Below are positions 9,710-19,575 of a stretch of 64,000 nucleotides of DNA, piece after piece. The translations under genes and the position numbers were made by a program. The notes below the pieces were generated by a model. It was not told the DNA's origin. It ran no database searches and was given only the letters and a program-made list of their open reading frames with translations. The stretch spans positions 43,718 to 107,717 of the forward strand of contig LNFK01000065.1 in the NCBI GenBank assembly GCA_001464315.1. The letters run 5' to 3'. Within the stretch, counting starts at the first letter, position 1; each line of letters opens with the position of its first letter. This stretch comes from Sphingomonadales bacterium Ga0077559. GTDB taxonomy: Bacteria > Pseudomonadota > Alphaproteobacteria > Sphingomonadales > Sphingomonadaceae.

Positions 9710-12441
9710 ATCGGGTTTCTCTCATCCAGAATTTCTATGTCTTCCTGCCGCAAATCTATGACGGGGGAAAGACCTGATTTAATCGATCTGACGGCTTCAT
9801 CGAGCGTGACCCGGCGCACCGGCGTTCCCGGCGGAAAGGCCGTCATCAACCGACTTGGCACGGCAGAAGACAGCAGCACAAAATGTCCTTTGTCGCCCGC
9901 GCTTCGGATCAGCCTCCCGAAAGCTTGCGCCAATTTCGCGCGGATCATCCGGTCGTCATAATCGGTGCCTCCGTAAGACAGACGCCGCGCGCGATGCAAT
10001 ATGTCCGGGCGGGGCCACGGTACTTGCTCCATAATTACCAGCCGAAGCGAATGGCCGGGCACATCCACCCCGTCGCGCAAGGCATCGGTGCCGAGCAGCG
10101 ACGCGTGCGGATCATCGCGGAAAATATCTACCAGCGTGCCGGTATCAATCGGGTCGACATGCTGCGCGTAAAGCGGCAGCCCTTCACGCGCCAAACGGTC
10201 GGCAATTCGCGCATAGGTCGAACGCAACCGCCGGATTGCGGTAAACAGCCCCAAGGCGCCGCCGCCAGACGCGCTGATCAGCGACGAAAAAGCCCCCGCC
10301 AGCGCCGCCATATCACCGCGCTTCACATCGGTGACGATCAACACTTCTGCTTGCGCCGCATAATCGAACGGGCTGGTCGCCGAAAAATGCTCGGCGGCGT
10401 GGTCAAGGTGAACCGCTCCCGTCCGCGCATCGGCATTCGCCCAGTCGCCTCCGCTACGCAGCGTAGCCGATGTCGCGAGCACTCCGTGGCTAGGCTTAAG
10501 CACGATATCGGCGACCGGCTTCATCGGGTCGAGCCAGCGCCGGTGCATCCCGACATCCATATCGCGGCCTTCGAACCGGTCGATCGCCAGCCAGTCAACA
10601 AAGTCGGGATCAATAGGACCCACGGCGCGCCCCAGCATCGAAATCCAGGCACGCAATGTGTCGATCCGCCAACCAAGGCTTGCCATCGCGCCCTCGACCC
10701 GCGCGCGCGCGCCGCCATCTAGCCAGTCGGGCGGGTCAGCGATCATCGCCTCCAACCGCTGGCCCAATATCGTCAGCGGTCGTGCCAAAGCCTCCAGCGC
10801 AATCGCCGCATCAGCCACCGCGTCGACAACCGCTGCGTCGGGGTCGGCAAGCTCGGTTTCGAGACCATAGCCAGCTTCTGCCGCATTGCTTTCATCGCGT
10901 GCGAATACCATCGACCGGATTGCCGACAACAAGCGTTCGACCGGCCCCGACGACATGCCTTCCGCCACGCGGCCAAGCCAGCCATCGCCGGGCAGGGCCT
11001 CCGCCGCGATCCGCGCCATCTCGATGGCAAGGCCGCCCTCTTCATCATAAGATGCAACGTCGGCAAGCCGTGCCGCGAGGCCTCGCCGTCGTCCACGTGC
11101 CTTGCCCTCGGGACCGATTACCCATCGGCGAAGCTCGACGGTTTCCTGCCCGGTTAGCGCTGCTGCAAACATCGAATCCGCTGCATCGAACAGATGATGG
11201 CCTTCGTCGAAGATAATCCGCGTCGGGTGGCTGACCTCGTCGCGACCGCGCGCGGCGTTGACCATCATCAGCGCATGGTTGGCAATAACGATATCGGCCT
11301 GCACCGAGGCACGTGCAGCGCGTTCGATGAAGCATTTTTTGTAATGCGGGCATCCGGCGTAAATACATTCGCCGCGCCGGTCGGTCAGCGCAGTCGATCC
11401 ATTGCGGCGAAACAAGGTCGGCAGCCAGCCGGGCAAATCGCCGCCGATCATATCGCCGTCTTTGCTATAGGCCGCCCAGCGCGCGACCAGATGCGCCAGC
11501 GTCGCCGCGCGGCCCGCAAACCCACCTTGCAGCGCATCCTCCAAATTGAGCAGGCAAAGATAATTTTCGCGCCCCTTGCGCACCACGACTTTTGCCTTGA
11601 ATATTTCAGGGTCAGGATAAATCCGTTGTGCCTCGCGTACCAATTGCCGCTGCAACGCCTTGGTAAACGTCGAAATCCACACCGCACCACCGGCGGTGCT
11701 TGCCCACAAGGACGCGGGCGCGAGATAGCCTAAGGTTTTGCCGATTCCAGTGCCCGCTTCAGCCAACACCATATTGGGTTCACCCTTGCGCGCGCGTGGC
11801 GCAAAAATCCGCGCGGCGGCCTGCGCAAAGTCGCGCTGGCCTTGCCGCGTTTCGGCGTCACCGCCGACCAGCGAGGCAAGCTGTGCCTGCACGGCGTCGG
11901 GGTTGAGCGTTACGACGCGGGGCGGCGGACGCAACGGCACTTCCTCCCATTCAGGCAATCGCGCAAACAACCAGCGTTCGGGCTTCTCGGGCTTTTTCAA
12001 GTAACACAGCACCAAGTTCGCCCACGGCCAGCGCACCCGCATCAGTGCCTGCGCGCTATCCCACGCGCCCTCGCGTTCGGGCCAGGCGGGATTGGATAGC
12101 GTCGCCAGCAGTTTTTGTGTGGCCGAAAACAACAGCCCGGGCACTGCTTGGTCATTAGGAGCCATCGGCAGGCCGAGTGCGCCCGCCAGCCCCTTCGGTG
12201 TTGGCACCACAAATCTGGCAGGATACACAAAGGCAAACAGCTCGAGCACATCCAGACCCGATAATTCGGCATAGCCCAAACGCTGCGCCACCAAAGGTGC
12301 GTTGAGCATCACCAGAGGCGTTTCCGCCGCGCGCCCAACGGCCTCTCCCTTGCCAACAGTACGTACCTCGCCATTGGTTAAGCCCAGCCAGATACCGGCA
12401 TGGCTTGCATGAAGCGCTGGAAAGGCTAGGGGGGTTTCCAC
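9706..12441 (-). CDS. ATP-dependent DNA helicase, DinG/XPD type
   Basis: Superfamily 2 helicase of the DinG/XPD group, about 911 aa. Walker A is AGTGIGKT (229-236) and the DEAH-type box is DEGHH (412-416). Four cysteines fit the family's iron-sulphur cluster: C296 (NYLCLL), then C359, C364 and C370 in GECIYAGCPHYKKCF. The helicase C-terminal domain follows (GVDVPGHSLRLVIMEQVPWPRPD and similar; quoted here only as the GRLIRS and VPWPRPD blocks). The frame is open to 12537 across the lysK start; GTG 12441 is chosen because it avoids that overlap and gives a family-like N-terminus. Role: repair or R-loop/D-loop unwinding. Confidence 0.88.
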   Translation of the reverse strand: METPLAFPALHASHAGIWLGLTNGEVRTVGKGEAVGRAAETPLVMLNAPLVAQRLGYAELSGLDVLELFAFVYPARFVVPTPKGLAGALGLPMAPNDQAVPGLLFSATQKLLATLSNPAWPEREGAWDSAQALMRVRWPWANLVLCYLKKPEKPERWLFARLPEWEEVPLRPPPRVVTLNPDAVQAQLASLVGGDAETRQGQRDFAQAAARIFAPRARKGEPNMVLAEAGTGIGKTLGYLAPASLWASTAGGAVWISTFTKALQRQLVREAQRIYPDPEIFKAKVVVRKGRENYLCLLNLEDALQGGFAGRAATLAHLVARWAAYSKDGDMIGGDLPGWLPTLFRRNGSTALTDRRGECIYAGCPHYKKCFIERAARASVQADIVIANHALMMVNAARGRDEVSHPTRIIFDEGHHLFDAADSMFAAALTGQETVELRRWVIGPEGKARGRRRGLAARLADVASYDEEGGLAIEMARIAAEALPGDGWLGRVAEGMSSGPVERLLSAIRSMVFARDESNAAEAGYGLETELADPDAAVVDAVADAAIALEALARPLTILGQRLEAMIADPPDWLDGGARARVEGAMASLGWRIDTLRAWISMLGRAVGPIDPDFVDWLAIDRFEGRDMDVGMHRRWLDPMKPVADIVLKPSHGVLATSATLRSGGDWANADARTGAVHLDHAAEHFSATSPFDYAAQAEVLIVTDVKRGDMAALAGAFSSLISASGGGALGLFTAIRRLRSTYARIADRLAREGLPLYAQHVDPIDTGTLVDIFRDDPHASLLGTDALRDGVDVPGHSLRLVIMEQVPWPRPDILHRARRLSYGGTDYDDRMIRAKLAQAFGRLIRSAGDKGHFVLLSSAVPSRLMTAFPPGTPVRRVTLDEAVRSIKSGLSPVIDLRQEDIEILDERNPI

Positions 12442-12479
12442 CGCTTCAGAGTGGCGGAAACAGAACGAAAGAGCAACAA

Positions 12480-14054
12480 GTGACTGATCTTCGCGATATC
12501 GCAATGGCATCAAAGGCATGGCCCTATGAAGAGGCACGCCGCTTGTTGAAACGCTATCCGCAGGGCAAGCCGGGTGACGCTCCGATCATTTTTGAAACCG
12601 GCTACGGACCGTCTGGCCTGCCGCATATCGGTACCTTCAACGAGGTGCTGCGCACGACGATGGTGCGCCGTGCATTTGAGGAACTAAGCGACACGCCGAC
12701 CAACCTGATTGCCTTTTCGGACGATATGGATGGCCTACGTAAGGTGCCCGACAATTTGCCTAACCAGTCGATGCTGGCTGAACATCTGGGCAAACCGTTG
12801 TCACGCATACCCGACCCGTTCGGCACGCATGAGAGCTTTGCGCATCACAATAATGCACGCCTGCGCGAGTTTCTCGACCGCTTCGGGTTCGAATATGAAT
12901 TCCTGTCCTCGACGATTGAATATGCCAGCGGTCGCTTTGACGAAACGCTCATCAAGGTGCTCCGTCACTATCAGGATATCATGGATATCATGCTGCCGAC
13001 GCTGGGCAAGGAGCGGCAGGCAACCTATTCGCCGGTGCTGCCCGTCAGTCAGAAATCGGGTATTGTGTTGCAGGTGCCGGTGACCGTAGTTGACGCCGAT
13101 GCGGGACTCGTATCGTTCGACGACGAGGGCGAGCGCATTACGCAGTCGATCCTCGGCGGGCAGGCGAAGCTGCAATGGAAAGTCGACTGGGCGATGCGCT
13201 GGGTCGCGCTTGGCGTCGATTATGAAATGTCGGGTAAGGACCTGATCGACAGCGTTACGCAAAGTTCGAAGATCACGCGCGCTCTGGGTGCGCGCCCGCC
13301 CGAGGGTTTCAACTATGAAATGTTCCTCGACGAAAAGGGCGAGAAAATTTCGAAGTCAAAGGGCAACGGCCTGACGCTCGACCAATGGCTGACTTATGGC
13401 ACCGATGAAAGCCTCGCTTTTTATATTTTCCGCGAGCCGCGAAAAGCGAAAGCGTTGCACATGGGCGTCATCCCGCGCGCGGTGGACGAATATTTCCAGT
13501 TTCGCAGCAACTACGCGACCCAAGAGTTGGACAAGCAACTTGGCAACCCTGTGCATCACATCCACCGCGCCAAACCAGAACCGGTGCCGCAGGGTACGCC
13601 GCCCGTCACTTTTGGCTTGCTGCTGAACCTTGTCGGCGTGATGGGGGCGGATGCGACTGAGGAGCAGGTGTGGGGCTATCTTGGCAATTATGTCGACGAC
13701 GCACGGCCGGAGGCGCAACCTGATCTGGCAAAGTTGGTGCCCTTGGCGCTGGCCTATAATCGCGATTTCATCGCGCCCACGTTGAAACGGCGTAAACCCG
13801 AAGGCAGCGAAATCGCTGCGCTTGAAAAGCTCGATGGTGAACTGATCGCACTGGCACCCGATGCGTCGGCAGAGGACATCCAGAATATCGTTTATACTAT
13901 CGGCAATGAGGGCGGCTTCGAAAATCTGCGCGACTGGTTCAAGGCGCTGTATGAAACCTTGCTTGGCAGCAGCGCCGGTCCACGCATGGGCAGCTTCATT
14001 GCCCTATATGGGATCGAAAACTCGCGCAAATTAATCGCCGAGGCGCTTGCGTGA
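12480..14054 (+). CDS. lysK: Lysyl-tRNA synthetase, class I
   Basis: Charges tRNA-Lys. It is the archaeal-type class I enzyme that alphaproteobacteria use in place of class II LysS. The HIGH-type motif is PHIG (48-51) and the KMSKS-type motif is KISKS (289-293). About 524 aa. GTG 12480 (reading VTDLRDIAMASKAWPYEEA) is preferred, with GAAAGAG upstream; the frame extends to 12405 without family similarity. It diverges from the helicase with a gap of only 38 bp, and its stop overlaps the corA start as GTGA. Confidence 0.95.
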   Translation: MTDLRDIAMASKAWPYEEARRLLKRYPQGKPGDAPIIFETGYGPSGLPHIGTFNEVLRTTMVRRAFEELSDTPTNLIAFSDDMDGLRKVPDNLPNQSMLAEHLGKPLSRIPDPFGTHESFAHHNNARLREFLDRFGFEYEFLSSTIEYASGRFDETLIKVLRHYQDIMDIMLPTLGKERQATYSPVLPVSQKSGIVLQVPVTVVDADAGLVSFDDEGERITQSILGGQAKLQWKVDWAMRWVALGVDYEMSGKDLIDSVTQSSKITRALGARPPEGFNYEMFLDEKGEKISKSKGNGLTLDQWLTYGTDESLAFYIFREPRKAKALHMGVIPRAVDEYFQFRSNYATQELDKQLGNPVHHIHRAKPEPVPQGTPPVTFGLLLNLVGVMGADATEEQVWGYLGNYVDDARPEAQPDLAKLVPLALAYNRDFIAPTLKRRKPEGSEIAALEKLDGELIALAPDASAEDIQNIVYTIGNEGGFENLRDWFKALYETLLGSSAGPRMGSFIALYGIENSRKLIAEALA

Positions 14055-15016
14055 CCACAGTCGCCGCCAAGTTGTATCACGACGGCAAGGCCATCGAAAC
14101 TATAGATATTGCCAAACCGATACCGCATGTCAAACCGGCCGATTTCATCTGGATCGGGCTGCACGAACCCGACGATGGAACTTTGAAACGCATTCAGGAT
14201 CATTTTGGCCTTCATCCGCTCGCGGTCGAAGATGCGCTTGATCCCAAGCATTTGCCAAAGGTCGAACCTTATGGCGATCATTTGTTCTTAGTTATCCGGA
14301 CGCCGCGGCTCGAAGGCGACAAGATCATTTACGGCAACACCGCGATTTTCATGGGGCGCCAGTTTATCATCACCGTTCGGCATGGTTCGGAACGTAGCCA
14401 CAGTCCGGTGCGAACGCAGCTTGAGGCAACGCCGTGGTTGCTAAAGCAAGGCCCTGATTTCGTATTGCACGCTATCCTCGACTATATCGTTGATGGTTAC
14501 AGCGATCTTGTCGACGCGATGGAGGAAAAAGTGCTGGCGATGGAAGACCGCGCCATCGGCAATTTCCTGAGCCGAGCGGAAACCGCACGCGTGTTCATGT
14601 TGCGCCGAGAGCTGTTCAGGCTACAACGGATATTGGGGCCGACCGAAGATCTCGCCAACCGGTTTATCAATCTCGAGCTGCCGCAGATCGACGCGAACAT
14701 TTACCCATTCATGCGCGATCTGCTCGACCACGTGCGGCGGCTTGTCTACCGGGTCGAAGGGCTGCGTGATACGCTGACTTCAGTCATTGAAACCAGCGGA
14801 TTGCTTGAGCAGCAGCGGCAGGGCGCGATAACTCGGCAGTTGGCGGCGTGGGCCGCTATCCTTGCGGTGCCTACTGCGATTGCCGGAATTTACGGCATGA
14901 ATTTCGAGCATATGCCAGAGCTTCGCTGGGAATATGGATATTATATAATCGTTGGCATGATGGCGACGATTTGCCTGTCGCTCTATATCCGGTTCAAGCG
15001 GGCTGGGTGGCTGTAA
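14051..15016 (+). CDS. corA: CorA-family Mg2+/Co2+ transporter
   Basis: Pentameric inner membrane cation channel. The 321-aa protein has a long cytoplasmic N-terminal domain and two C-terminal membrane helices. The selectivity motif YGMNF (GMN at 282-284) follows the first helix and precedes the loop EHMPEL. The GTG start overlaps the lysK stop, an arrangement suggesting coexpression. The 3' end overlaps the convergent desaturase gene by 23 bp. Confidence 0.94.
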   Translation: MTTVAAKLYHDGKAIETIDIAKPIPHVKPADFIWIGLHEPDDGTLKRIQDHFGLHPLAVEDALDPKHLPKVEPYGDHLFLVIRTPRLEGDKIIYGNTAIFMGRQFIITVRHGSERSHSPVRTQLEATPWLLKQGPDFVLHAILDYIVDGYSDLVDAMEEKVLAMEDRAIGNFLSRAETARVFMLRRELFRLQRILGPTEDLANRFINLELPQIDANIYPFMRDLLDHVRRLVYRVEGLRDTLTSVIETSGLLEQQRQGAITRQLAAWAAILAVPTAIAGIYGMNFEHMPELRWEYGYYIIVGMMATICLSLYIRFKRAGWL

Positions 15017-16046
15017 CGCGCTGCAACACCGATAGATAATTTGGCTCGATAGTCATCCGGGGATGGTAATTGCCCTTGCCGAGCAACGCATGCGCGAGCG
15101 GAAGATTGTAGCATGGCACGCCCATGAAAAGGTGATGTTCGCTGTGAAAGTTCACCCAATAAGGCGCGACGGTAGCCCGCTCCAACCAATTCGCATAGGT
15201 CGTCCGCGCATGCGTGAACGGGTCATCGCTGCCGGTAGAGGTGCAGGCATGCTCAGCAATATTGCGGACGCGAAGGAACAGTTGGAAAGTCGTCACAAGC
15301 GCTACGATCCAAAGCAAAAACGGAATGACGCCCCAGAACGCGAGTGAAATCGCCAGCAGCACGAGTTGAACAGCCAAGAACCGCCCTACGGTTCGAGCGG
15401 TAGTCTTGGCGCCCTCCACATTGGCCACCGGCGCATCGATTCCGCTCCGGCTTTGCAGGTTTAGCGCGCGGCCCGCGCTGGTGTCACGTGTACCGTCGCC
15501 GCTTTCCTTGACCAGCATCGCCTTCACTCCACGCCAGGCCACCGCAAATTGCGACTTGCGCTGCTTGAAGAAGGTTTGCCCTGTCAGGTCACGCACAGCT
15601 TTGCGCCACAGGCTGTCACGGCTAGTCGGAAAAGGTGCCGATAAAGACAGATCGGGGTCCTCGGGCTGTTGCGTGAATTTATGATGAGTCAGATGGTAGG
15701 CGCGATAGGCATGCAAGTCGCTTCCGGTCGCGGCGCCACTTGGCCACTGGCCTAGGAAATTGTTGAGCTTACGGTCGGGATGAAGCAGGCCATGCGCTCC
15801 GTCGTGCATCAAGATCGCAAGCCCCAATTGCCGACCCCCAAGTATCGCCAACACAAACGGCGTAACCAAAAGTCCAGCAAACCAGTGAAAGTCCCACGCC
15901 ATCGCACCGCCGAACGCGGCAAGCGCAACAACCAGCCAAGCATGCGCGATCAACCAGGTACCGCGCCACTTGGAAACCGATGTGATCGATTTCCAGTCGT
16001 CGCTCCCGAATATCTGGCGCGGGTTGGCGGCTTTTACCGCTGACAT
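14994..16046 (-). CDS. Fatty acid desaturase
   Basis: Integral membrane di-iron enzyme of about 350 aa. Three histidine boxes are intact: HDGAH (HxxxH), HLTHH (HxxHH) and HSEHH (HxxHH), with hydrophobic segments between them. ATG 16046 is chosen over the upstream in-frame ATG 16076 because GGAGAG lies about 9 nt before it. The substrate may be an acyl lipid or a related terpenoid, which the sequence does not settle. It converges on corA, with a 23-bp overlap. Confidence 0.88.
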   Translation of the reverse strand: MSAVKAANPRQIFGSDDWKSITSVSKWRGTWLIAHAWLVVALAAFGGAMAWDFHWFAGLLVTPFVLAILGGRQLGLAILMHDGAHGLLHPDRKLNNFLGQWPSGAATGSDLHAYRAYHLTHHKFTQQPEDPDLSLSAPFPTSRDSLWRKAVRDLTGQTFFKQRKSQFAVAWRGVKAMLVKESGDGTRDTSAGRALNLQSRSGIDAPVANVEGAKTTARTVGRFLAVQLVLLAISLAFWGVIPFLLWIVALVTTFQLFLRVRNIAEHACTSTGSDDPFTHARTTYANWLERATVAPYWVNFHSEHHLFMGVPCYNLPLAHALLGKGNYHPRMTIEPNYLSVLQRVTATQPA

Positions 16047-16106
16047 TATGATTGTCTCTCCATTACGGTCAGACAATAGCTCAAACGACCAGCATCGCCA
16101 ACTGCC

Positions 16107-17000
16107 TTACGTCACAACACGTCTTGCGAAGTCAGCCATCTTAGCTTGAGCGGCGCGTGACTCGCGGAAGTTGAAGATTGGCCAGTCGTGTAACATGCCC
16201 GGCAACTCGACATATTCCACCGACGGCAGTTTCGCCTTCAGTGCGCGAGCGTCTGTGACCAATATGTCATCGCCGCCGCCAAAGGCGAGGATTGGTGGCA
16301 GATCATTCCAGTCGCCGAAAATCGGACTGCAGCGCGGATCGGTCAGAGGCAAGTCGCCTGCATAGAGCTGCCCGCCCTCGGCAATTCCGCTAAGTGTTAA
16401 TATGCCGTCGCGGGGTTCGATCGTGGTCTGATCGGGATGCGCGGGATCGAGTTTTAGCCACGGATTGATCGGTATGAGCGCAGCAGGCAAAGCCATTCCC
16501 TCGTCCCGCACGAGTTGCGCCAATGCAGCAGTCAGCCCGCCGCCAGCGGAATCGCCGGACATGACGAATGGCTCGCCACCGCGTTCAGCTAAATAGCTGC
16601 GATAGAATTCCAGAGCCCATTTTGTGGTCGCTGCCGCATTGCTTTCAGGGGCAAGCGGATAGAGCGGCGCAGTGATCGCCCATCCGTGAACTTGAGCCAT
16701 GTGCGTGAGGAACTTCCAGTGGACCGGTGTCGCCGGGTAGACATAACCGCCGCCATGCCAGAATAATACATGCGCTGTAGGCACTCGGTCCTTTGGTGCC
16801 AAATGCCACACATGCCGACCACCAAACTCGGTTTGTTTCATCGTCAATACGGCCCGCGCTTTGGCGTCCGGCTCTGGCAGCGCCGCGGCCCGAACCTTGG
16901 CAATATTCATCTGGAATTGCGGTCCGCCCGAAAACATCCGGCGATAATATCCGGTGGTTCGTAGAACAAAGCCCGTCAGGCTTGCGGCAAAACTTGGCAT
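16107..17000 (-). CDS. Alpha/beta hydrolase (HSL-type esterase)
   Basis: A 297-aa esterase of the hormone-sensitive-lipase family. The oxyanion-hole motif HGGGYVYPA, the nucleophile box GDSAGGG (serine), an acidic residue in GGGDDILVTD and a histidine in MLHDWPIF make up the full catalytic set. Likely cytoplasmic, as no signal peptide is visible. The start is supported by GGGAGAG just upstream. Substrate unknown. It lies downstream of the DUF885 gene on the same strand with a 94-bp gap. Confidence 0.9.
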   Translation of the reverse strand: MPSFAASLTGFVLRTTGYYRRMFSGGPQFQMNIAKVRAAALPEPDAKARAVLTMKQTEFGGRHVWHLAPKDRVPTAHVLFWHGGGYVYPATPVHWKFLTHMAQVHGWAITAPLYPLAPESNAAATTKWALEFYRSYLAERGGEPFVMSGDSAGGGLTAALAQLVRDEGMALPAALIPINPWLKLDPAHPDQTTIEPRDGILTLSGIAEGGQLYAGDLPLTDPRCSPIFGDWNDLPPILAFGGGDDILVTDARALKAKLPSVEYVELPGMLHDWPIFNFRESRAAQAKMADFARRVVT

Positions 17001-17094
17001 ATCTCTCTCCCTGTTGGGCTAGGGCTAGATCATGCCACTTGCGCAATCAAGCGGTTGCCCTTCGCCCAAGTTATGTCAGGCGAAGGGCTAGTAT

Positions 17095-18909
17095 TTATTT
17101 CGAAGCAGCAATCCAGCCGTCGATTTTCTTTTCAAGCACCGTCAACGGCAGCGCGCCGGTGTTTAGCACCTGATTGTGGAATTCGCGGACGTCGAATTTC
17201 TTGCCCAGTGCCTTCTGTGCCTTTGCCTTGAGCCGCTGTATGGTGAGTGCGCCGATCTTGTAAGCCAATGCCTGGCTTGGAATCGCGATATAGCGCTCGA
17301 CTTCAGCGGTTGCGTCGGTTTTGCCCATGTCGCTGTTTGCGAGCATGTACTCAATTGCCTGTTCGCGGGTCCAGCCCTTGGAATGCAATCCGGTATCGAC
17401 CACCAGCCGCATCGCGCGGAGCATTTCGTCAGACAACGTCCCAAAGCGCTGATACGGGTCTTTGAACAAGCCCATTTCATAACCGAGCGTCTCGGAATAG
17501 AGCGCCCAGCCCTCGACATAGGCGGTGTTGCCGCCAAAACGCATGAACGCAGGCAATGAAGTATTTTCCTGTGCGAGCATGATCTGGAAATGATGCCCCG
17601 GCGCGCCCTCGTGAAGGTACAACGTTGTCATGCCCGGCGTGGTACGGCTGGGCAGGTCGTAGGCGTTGAAATAGAAAGTACCGGGACGTTTGCCGTCTGG
17701 CGTACCATTCTGGTAACTGCCGCCAGCTTCATATTTTTCGCGGAACTCTTCATAAGGTTTGATTTCGAGCGGAGCCTTCGGGATAACCTTGAACTGTTGG
17801 CCGATAACCGCATCGACCTTTTTGCCGATGTCATAATAGCCTTGGGTCAGAGCCTCCCGGCTGGCGGCTTTGAATTTAGGGTCGGTCCGTAAATGCTCGA
17901 AAAACTCGGCCAGCGAACCCTTGAAGCCGACGTCGGCCTTTATCGTTTCCATGCCAGTCTTGATCCGGCCGACTTCGGACAAGCCCAATTTGTGAATTTC
18001 ATCGGCCTTCATCGGCAGCGTCGTCGTTTGCTCGATCATATACTGATACAGACCTTCGCCGCCTTTCATCGCCGACAGGCCAACTTGCTCACGTGCGAGT
18101 GGAAGATAGCTGTCGCGCAAAAAGTCGCGCAATCGGGCATTTACTGGGTAAAGACCCTTTACGATCATTTCCCTATATTCGGCGGTCAGCCGGGCCTTGT
18201 CGGCGTCGCTGAAACCTTCCGGAAACTTTTTGATCGGGCCGTAATATGGCGATTCTTCGGTGGACTGCGCTAGCTGCGTATTGAGCTGGTCGACGACATT
18301 GGTGATTGTCATTTTCGTTTCAAAAACGCCCGAAGCCATGCCCTGGCGGAACCTGTCGATCGATCTGTCGGTCAGCGTGATATAATCCTTGTGACGTTTC
18401 AGGTTGTTTTCGTAATCCTGCACTGTCTTGAATGGTGCCGCGCCTTGGCCGCTAGCAAAGGTCGGATAGAATGTATGAAATCCGAAGAAATGGTTGACCG
18501 GGCGGACCACCGTCAGGTCCATAATTTCCTTCGAAAGGCCCTTCAGCGCATCATTCTGGTTCTGCTTGAACACATCATACGCAATCTGGTCTGTGGCATT
18601 CAGTTTCGCGCGTTCTATGTTGCCTAGTGCAGCAATATTATCCTCTGCGGCTTTGCGTTCATTTGCGAAATATTCGTCGCTGATAAAGTCCCCCAGCCGG
18701 TCCGCATAGCGCATATCGCCGCGGAATAGAGCGCCCAGCGGGTTGCGCTTGAGTTGCGCCTCATCATCGGCGGCAAAAATTGCTTTGAGCTTCTGGCCTT
18801 CAGCCGTGCTTGCTTCGGCCATTGGCGCAGGGCTCTGCGCAAATGCCGCAGGGCTGCTGATACCGATCAATGCTGCGGTGGCGAGCCATATGATTTTGCG
18901 GGATTTCAT
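17095..18909 (-). CDS. Secreted DUF885-family protein (peptidase-like)
   Basis: A 604-aa protein from ATG 18909, preceded by GGAGAA about 9 nt away. Residues 1-25 form a clear signal peptide ending at AFAQS, so it is exported. The DUF885 hallmark HEGAPGHHFQ, a probable zinc-binding HExxxxHH-type motif, lies in the C-terminal half, followed by RFGGNTAYVEGWALYSE, the second family block. The family is often annotated as carboxypeptidase-like, but its substrate is not established to my knowledge. The frame reaches 19011 without a sensible N-terminus. Confidence 0.88.
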   Translation of the reverse strand: MKSRKIIWLATAALIGISSPAAFAQSPAPMAEASTAEGQKLKAIFAADDEAQLKRNPLGALFRGDMRYADRLGDFISDEYFANERKAAEDNIAALGNIERAKLNATDQIAYDVFKQNQNDALKGLSKEIMDLTVVRPVNHFFGFHTFYPTFASGQGAAPFKTVQDYENNLKRHKDYITLTDRSIDRFRQGMASGVFETKMTITNVVDQLNTQLAQSTEESPYYGPIKKFPEGFSDADKARLTAEYREMIVKGLYPVNARLRDFLRDSYLPLAREQVGLSAMKGGEGLYQYMIEQTTTLPMKADEIHKLGLSEVGRIKTGMETIKADVGFKGSLAEFFEHLRTDPKFKAASREALTQGYYDIGKKVDAVIGQQFKVIPKAPLEIKPYEEFREKYEAGGSYQNGTPDGKRPGTFYFNAYDLPSRTTPGMTTLYLHEGAPGHHFQIMLAQENTSLPAFMRFGGNTAYVEGWALYSETLGYEMGLFKDPYQRFGTLSDEMLRAMRLVVDTGLHSKGWTREQAIEYMLANSDMGKTDATAEVERYIAIPSQALAYKIGALTIQRLKAKAQKALGKKFDVREFHNQVLNTGALPLTVLEKKIDGWIAASK

Positions 18910-19110
18910 CGACAATTTCTCCAAGACAAACGCGCCGCAAAATGCAGCGATACACTTGAAAGGCTTCTGAGCATTGTCGACAGGCCGCAACGGAATTTCG
19001 ACAGACGGCATTTACACGTTGCAAGCGATAATGCGCAGGCTATGCATCACGCATATCAGGTTGCGAAAACAGGCTTTACCCACTTCGCAAATCATGGGGA
19101 GGTAATGCGC

Positions 19111-19479
19111 GTGACTGCAAAGCAGGAAGCTTCGCTCAAAGTATTGCTCGTCGATGACGAGATGCTGGTGCGTTCGGGTACCGCGATGATGCTCGACGAG
19201 CTCGGGCACGACGTGACCGAAGCGGTATCTGGCCAAAAGGCGCTGCAAATTCTGGCGGACAATCCGCACTTTGATGTGATCATAACGGATTACCGAATGC
19301 CCGACATGGACGGCATGGAATTGATTTCGGCGGCGCGAGATTTCATTCCCCATATGAAGGCCGTATTGATGACGGGCTATCATGCCGACGATCCCCGCTT
19401 CGCCGATCTGCATGCGGGTAGTCTTAGTAAGCCATTCGGGCTTGAGGAGCTTGAAATAGCACTTGGCGGCATTTGCTAA
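19111..19479 (+). CDS. Single-domain response regulator (receiver only)
   Basis: A 122-aa CheY-like receiver with no output domain. It shows the acidic pair VDDE, the phosphoacceptor aspartate in IITDYRMPDMDG, a threonine in MTGY and a lysine in LSKPFG. GTG 19111 lies 8 nt after GGGGAGG; ATG 19105 is only 2-3 nt from it. Its 3' end is 96 bp before the hybrid kinase on the same strand, so it may be that kinase's partner or a phosphate sink. Confidence 0.88.
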   Translation: MTAKQEASLKVLLVDDEMLVRSGTAMMLDELGHDVTEAVSGQKALQILADNPHFDVIITDYRMPDMDGMELISAARDFIPHMKAVLMTGYHADDPRFADLHAGSLSKPFGLEELEIALGGIC

Positions 19480-19490
19480 ACATTGCCTTT

Positions 19491-19513
19491 TTAAATCGAT
19501 TTCAGCCTTTAAT
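19491..19513. promoter_or_regulatory. Second copy of TTAAATCGATTTC ... CTTTAAT motif
   Basis: This copy lies 63-85 bp upstream of the hybrid kinase start. It matches the element at 2484-2507 in its 13-mer and in the following CTTTAAT, with a spacer one base shorter. A shared regulator is possible, but chance is a live alternative. Confidence 0.22.
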
Positions 19514-19575
19514 AGCGCTTTGCTTTATGCAAGGCGGATATCGTCTATCGCGACCAGAACTGGACCGGAGCGTAT

